Below, piece after piece: positions 7,499 to 9,647 of a DNA stretch of 9,647 nt. Source of the DNA: Acidaminococcaceae bacterium UBA2453 (GTDB lineage: Bacteria > Bacillota > Negativicutes > Acidaminococcales > Acidaminococcaceae). Each line of letters starts with the position of its first letter. Position 1 is the stretch's first letter. The translations under genes were made by a program, and so were the position numbers. The notes under the pieces were generated by a model that did not search any database, had not been told where the DNA came from, and saw only the letters and a list, made by a program, of their open reading frames with translations. The stretch is taken from assembly GCA_002342505.1 (NCBI GenBank), contig DDQB01000010.1:16937-26583 (forward strand), given 5' to 3'.

Positions 7499-7527
7499 AA
7501 AAAAGCCGGTTCCTTTCGGTTCCGGCT
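7499..7527 (-). terminator. Intrinsic terminator after tRNA-Leu, directly before the symporter gene
   Basis: On the minus strand, AGCCGG (7522-7527) pairs with CCGGCT (7504-7509). Inside is a tandem A-A mismatch, then CC/GG closing a GAAA tetraloop, and six T follow (7499-7504, the last shared with the stem). It begins 10 bases after the tRNA-Leu CCA end. The symporter's ribosome site (7482-7488) lies only about 10 bases beyond the T-run, so it could also act as a leader terminator or attenuator for that gene. Confidence 0.8.
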
Positions 7528-7537
7528 GTTCTTTTTC

Positions 7538-7621
7538 TGGTGCGGGCGACAGGACTTGAACCTGCATGGTAAAACCGCCAGATCCTAAGTCTGGTGCGTC
7601 TGCCAATTCCGCCACGCCCGC
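7538..7621 (-). tRNA. tRNA-Leu (anticodon UAG)
   Basis: This is a complete 84-base tRNA on the minus strand. The acceptor strand GCGGGCG pairs fully with CGCCCGC, followed by A and an encoded CCA. The anticodon stem CCAGA/TCTGG closes a loop CTTAGGA whose anticodon is TAG (7585-7587), reading CUA-type leucine codons. A long variable region before the T-arm and the D-arm typical of leucine tRNAs support the identity. Confidence 0.97.
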
Positions 7622-7702
7622 GTATAAGGAACTGTAAAACAATAAACCGAACAGCTCCTAAGAAAAGCGCCGGACAAAATTCATCACCGAAGCGAAAAAA
7701 AA

Positions 7703-7770
7703 TGAAACTGCGCTTATGTATTTTATTTTAAAATACACGGGTCCGTCTGTCAATGAATTTGTCAGTTTCA
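7703..7770. repeat. 8-bp inverted repeat flanking the tRNA-Leu promoter
   Basis: TGAAACTG (7703-7710) and its exact complement CAGTTTCA (7763-7770) bracket the -35 and -10 elements of the tRNA-Leu promoter, with 52 bases between arms. It could be a pair of protein binding sites or chance, since an 8-bp match in AT-rich DNA is not rare. Confidence 0.35.
7725..7753 (-). promoter_or_regulatory. Promoter of tRNA-Leu
   Basis: On the minus strand, a perfect -35 TTGACA (7748-7753), a 17-base spacer and TAAAAT (7725-7730, five of six consensus bases) form a strong promoter. Transcription would start near 7718, leaving a leader of about 97 bases before the tRNA at 7621, longer than is usual. If the terminator at 7499-7527 is read through, this promoter would also drive the symporter gene. 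Confidence 0.75.
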
Positions 7771-7892
7771 CACGCGGGGAAAAAGAAAAGAAATTTTTTC
7801 AGAATCAGTTTACGCTTTTACTCCAAAAGATTGTCAAGGAATTTCTCCCTCACATAAATTGAATACAGAAAATACGCAACACTCAAAAACAG

Positions 7893-7921
7893 TTGCATAT
7901 AATTTTTATCGCATTTATAAT
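7893..7921 (+). promoter_or_regulatory. Candidate promoter of the diguanylate cyclase gene
   Basis: TTGCAT (7893-7898), a 17-base spacer and a perfect TATAAT (7916-7921) make a plausible promoter, starting transcription near 7928. Another perfect TATAAT overlaps at 7898-7903 but its -35 position (CGCAAC) is poor. The transcript would run through the terminator at 7950-7975 before reaching the start codon at 8017. Confidence 0.55.
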
Positions 7922-7949
7922 AATTATCAGAGCATTTCTTTATCCGCAA

Positions 7950-7975
7950 CGCGCATATGATGCGCGCCTTTTTTT
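7950..7975 (+). terminator. Intrinsic terminator in the leader of the diguanylate cyclase gene
   Basis: CGCGCAT (7950-7956) and ATGCGCG (7960-7966) form a 7-bp stem with a 3-base loop, then CC and seven T (7969-7975). No plus-strand gene ends upstream; the neighbour there is tRNA-Leu on the other strand. It lies 41 bases before the cyclase start codon, downstream of the candidate promoter, so it looks like a leader terminator controlling read-through. Confidence 0.75.
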
Positions 7976-8016
7976 ACAGACCCGTTCCATTTTAATATTA
8001 GCACAGGAAATAAAGC

Positions 8017-9369
8017 ATGAAAAACGCAATATTACAGAAAAGTGTCGGAGGCATCACGGCCAATGCGTTCGTACGCCCGATCATTATTATCCTTGCCATC
8101 TTGCATATCGCTATCATCGGGATGATCCTGCAGATCAATGCGACGACCGGTTTTTTGGCAAGCACCATGAATAAAGCCGGAATATACACTGCGGAAGCCA
8201 ATTCCCTGCTGGCGGGAACCAGTCTGTTGTCCCAGACGGCGAACAACTTTGTCCTTGAACCGGTAACAGCGACAGGAGAACTGAACGTCTATCCGCTGGC
8301 CGTGTATGCGGAAGAAATGAAACGGCCCCGCCGCGGCAGCCAGGTGCTTACGCGGTTTCATGAATACGACGCGAACGGAGCAGCAATGACATATCTCTCC
8401 ACCGCAGCGGAAAACGCCGACCGGATGACTGCTTTACAGCTGCAGGCCCTGGCCCTTATTAACGGCGCACACCCCTTTCCGGATTCGGATCCTGTGAACA
8501 AGCTGCCGTTGCCTGCCCTGTCAGCCGCAGACCAGGCAATGCCTGCCGCCCAAAAAATGGAAAAGGCCCGAAATCTTCTCATGGATCCCGATACCTTGAA
8601 AGACATGTATTCGGTATCGCAGCATGTCAACGCCTGCGTGCGGATCATCCGCGCTGATGCTGACGGAAAAAGGGCGGATGCAGGCAGACGCATCGACCGG
8701 CTGCGCACCGGTTTGTGGGGTGCCACATTCCTGATTCTCCTGATACTGATCGGCATGTTTATCGCATTATATAAACAGATTTTCAATCCGTTAAAGAGGT
8801 TCGTTCGTCTGATTTCTTCCAACCAGTTTCTGAATACGGGGGACGGCTTGCATGAAGTCCGTCTGGTAGCTTCGGCCTACAACAACCTGCAGGAACGCCG
8901 GGATGCGTTGCGTTCTCTGGCAGAAACAGATACCCTGACCAGCCTTCCCAACCGTTACCGGTTTGAAAAGTTTATACTGGATGCGGGCGAAAGCGGCTAT
9001 TCTCTTGCCATTCTGATATTCGACCTGAATTACCTGAAAGAGACCAACGATACACTGGGTCATTCCGCCGGAGACAAGCTGATCCAAACAGCAGCCAGCT
9101 GCATTTCTTCCTGCTTTGGGGAAAATTCGTTCCGCATCGGCGGCGACGAGTTTGCCGCAGTGGTAAAGGACTGCAAACCGGAAAAGATACAACAGATGAT
9201 CCATCAGTTTGAAGAAGCGCAGCAGCGGGAAAACGTCAGCATTTCCCTTGGATATGCCTATGCAGAGGAAATTGGCGATACCAGCCTGAAACAGCTCATT
9301 GATGAAGCGGATAAGAAGATGTACGCACAGAAACAGGAGGCGCATCGTCGGATGGCGGCATTTACCTGA
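8017..9369 (+). CDS. Membrane-anchored diguanylate cyclase (GGDEF domain)
   Basis: This 450-residue signalling enzyme is expected to make cyclic di-GMP from two GTP. Residues about 21-41 and 233-252 are membrane helices. Between them lies an extracytoplasmic region of about 190 residues, mainly helical and resembling a four-helix-bundle input domain; that assignment is inference. A linker follows (about 253-300). The catalytic domain begins at DTLTSLPNR (305-313), has the metal-binding Asp336 in FDLNYLKETND, then LGHSAGD, and an intact GGDEF motif (375-379, RIGGDEF). It ends with SLGYAYAEE and the D-x-A-D-K-K-MYAQK helix. The usual RxxD inhibitory site five residues before GGDEF is absent (Cys-Phe-Gly-Glu, 366-369). 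AGGAAA lies 6 bases before the ATG. The gene stands alone, with a terminator in its leader suggesting regulated expression. Confidence 0.95.
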   Translation: MKNAILQKSVGGITANAFVRPIIIILAILHIAIIGMILQINATTGFLASTMNKAGIYTAEANSLLAGTSLLSQTANNFVLEPVTATGELNVYPLAVYAEEMKRPRRGSQVLTRFHEYDANGAAMTYLSTAAENADRMTALQLQALALINGAHPFPDSDPVNKLPLPALSAADQAMPAAQKMEKARNLLMDPDTLKDMYSVSQHVNACVRIIRADADGKRADAGRRIDRLRTGLWGATFLILLILIGMFIALYKQIFNPLKRFVRLISSNQFLNTGDGLHEVRLVASAYNNLQERRDALRSLAETDTLTSLPNRYRFEKFILDAGESGYSLAILIFDLNYLKETNDTLGHSAGDKLIQTAASCISSCFGENSFRIGGDEFAAVVKDCKPEKIQQMIHQFEEAQQRENVSISLGYAYAEEIGDTSLKQLIDEADKKMYAQKQEAHRRMAAFT

Positions 9370-9440
9370 TGCGCAGAAAAGATTTCGTCTGTACACTCCC
9401 CCACGCCGTTTACTTTCAAACTAGTCAAAAGCAAAATAAT

Positions 9441-9488
9441 AATCCCCTGTCCTCGCAGCCATTCCGGTTACGCTTCAGACAGGGGATT
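9441..9488. terminator. Large hairpin after the cyclase gene, probable terminator
   Basis: AATCCCCTGTC (9441-9451) and GACAGGGGATT (9478-9488) form a perfect 11-bp stem around a 26-base loop. On the plus strand it is followed by CGTGTTTATAAAAT, a poor T-run. On the minus strand it is followed by ATTATTTTGCTTTT, a better one. It lies 71 bases past the cyclase stop and could end transcription in both directions, backing up the tRNA-Lys terminator. Confidence 0.6.
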
Positions 9489-9530
9489 CGTGTTTATAAA
9501 ATAATGCTTCTTATGTTTTTACCTGCAAAA

Positions 9531-9561
9531 CAAAAAAACTCCCGCTCTTAGGAACAGGAGT
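9531..9561 (-). terminator. Intrinsic terminator after tRNA-Lys
   Basis: On the minus strand, ACTCCTGTTC (9552-9561) pairs with GAGCGGGAGT (9538-9547) through 10 bp including two G-U pairs, around a CTAA tetraloop. Seven T follow (9532-9538, the last shared with the stem). It begins 8 bases beyond the tRNA-Lys CCA end. Confidence 0.9.
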
Positions 9562-9568
9562 CAAAATC

Positions 9569-9644
9569 TGGTGATCCATCCGCGACTCGAACGCGGGACA
9601 CCCTGATTAAAAGTCAGGTGCTCTGCCAACTGAGCTAATGGACC
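9569..9644 (-). tRNA. tRNA-Lys (anticodon UUU)
   Basis: This is a complete 76-base tRNA on the minus strand. The acceptor strand GGTCCAT pairs with ATGGATC (one G-U), followed by A and an encoded CCA. The D-arm reads AGCTCAGTTGGCAGAGC. The anticodon stem CCTGA/TCAGG closes CTTTTAA with anticodon TTT (9609-9611), and the T-arm is CGCGG TTCGAGT-type with a GTTCGAGTC loop. Its promoter lies beyond the window edge. Confidence 0.97.
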
Positions 9645-9647
9645 GTT

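Larger units (their letters stand above)
7622..8016. other. 395-base AT-rich intergenic region between tRNA-Leu and the cyclase gene
   Basis: No convincing coding frame is seen here. The region holds the outward promoter of tRNA-Leu (7725-7753), an inverted repeat around that promoter (7703-7770), candidate promoters for the cyclase gene (7893-7921) and an intrinsic terminator in the cyclase leader (7950-7975). A further minus-strand TTGACA at 7832-7837 has only a weak -10 partner (TAAACT at 7807-7812, 19-base spacer). Positions 7771-7831 are purine-rich on the plus strand and show no clear element. Confidence 0.8.

Noticed and set aside
7454..7642. 62-residue minus-strand frame containing AGVAELADAPDLGSGGF
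   Set aside because: This is the well-known false protein produced by translating a tRNA-Leu gene; it covers the tRNA at 7538-7621 and its terminator.
7740..7976. c-di-GMP riboswitch in the cyclase leader
   Set aside because: The conserved core motifs of the known classes are not visible; only a terminator hairpin is supported.
8791..9396. 201-residue minus-strand open frame
   Set aside because: It is antisense to the GGDEF domain of the cyclase and lacks motifs of its own.
9369..9551. 60-residue plus-strand frame after the cyclase
   Set aside because: It overlaps the cyclase stop, runs through two terminator hairpins, and has no ribosome site beyond cyclase coding sequence.
1..9647. CRISPR array, insertion sequence, prophage or toxin-antitoxin system
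   Set aside because: I found no regularly spaced repeats, no transposase or integrase and no target-site duplications. tRNA genes are present, but with no attachment-site repeat or integrase beside them.

Overview
The window looks like a piece of chromosome from an anaerobic Firmicute. My best guess is a Negativicutes member (an Acidaminococcus- or Phascolarctobacterium-like bacterium), but that lineage is a judgement and not a measurement. The reasons are a single-chain pyruvate:ferredoxin oxidoreductase, tRNA genes that encode their own CCA ends, strong consensus sigma-A type promoters, intrinsic terminators with clean U-tracts, and moderate GC content. I see no mobile element, CRISPR array, phage gene or integrase.

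Layout. Positions 1-20 are the 5' end of a minus-strand tRNA cut off by the window edge, with a perfect consensus promoter at 40-68. Positions 150-1757 (minus) encode a Na+/phosphate cotransporter-family protein with a PhoU-like C-terminus. Positions 1889-5401 (minus) encode a complete 1170-residue pyruvate:ferredoxin oxidoreductase. A divergent intergenic region (5402-5690) separates it from an unrecognised 165-residue protein on the plus strand (5691-6188). Convergent to that is a highly divergent dicarboxylate/amino-acid:cation symporter (SDF family) gene at 6276-7478 (minus). Its start lies just behind the terminator of tRNA-Leu(UAG) (7538-7621, minus). A 395-base AT-rich regulatory region follows (7622-8016), then a membrane-anchored diguanylate cyclase (8017-9369, plus). 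A terminator-rich gap and tRNA-Lys(UUU) (9569-9644, minus) close the window.

How the genes fit together. They look like separate transcription units, nearly every one bounded by its own hairpin terminator and promoter. They do not form an operon or a recognisable pathway. The oxidoreductase is core energy metabolism, the two transporters are membrane housekeeping, and the cyclase is c-di-GMP signalling.

The points most worth a second look are regulatory or are oddities of known families. The symporter gene has no room for its own promoter behind the tRNA-Leu terminator. An intrinsic terminator lies inside the leader of the cyclase gene. The symporter has lost most of the signature cation/substrate residues. 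The cyclase lacks the product-inhibition site. The 165-residue protein is a true unknown. I do not see convincing evidence of a new multi-gene system here.
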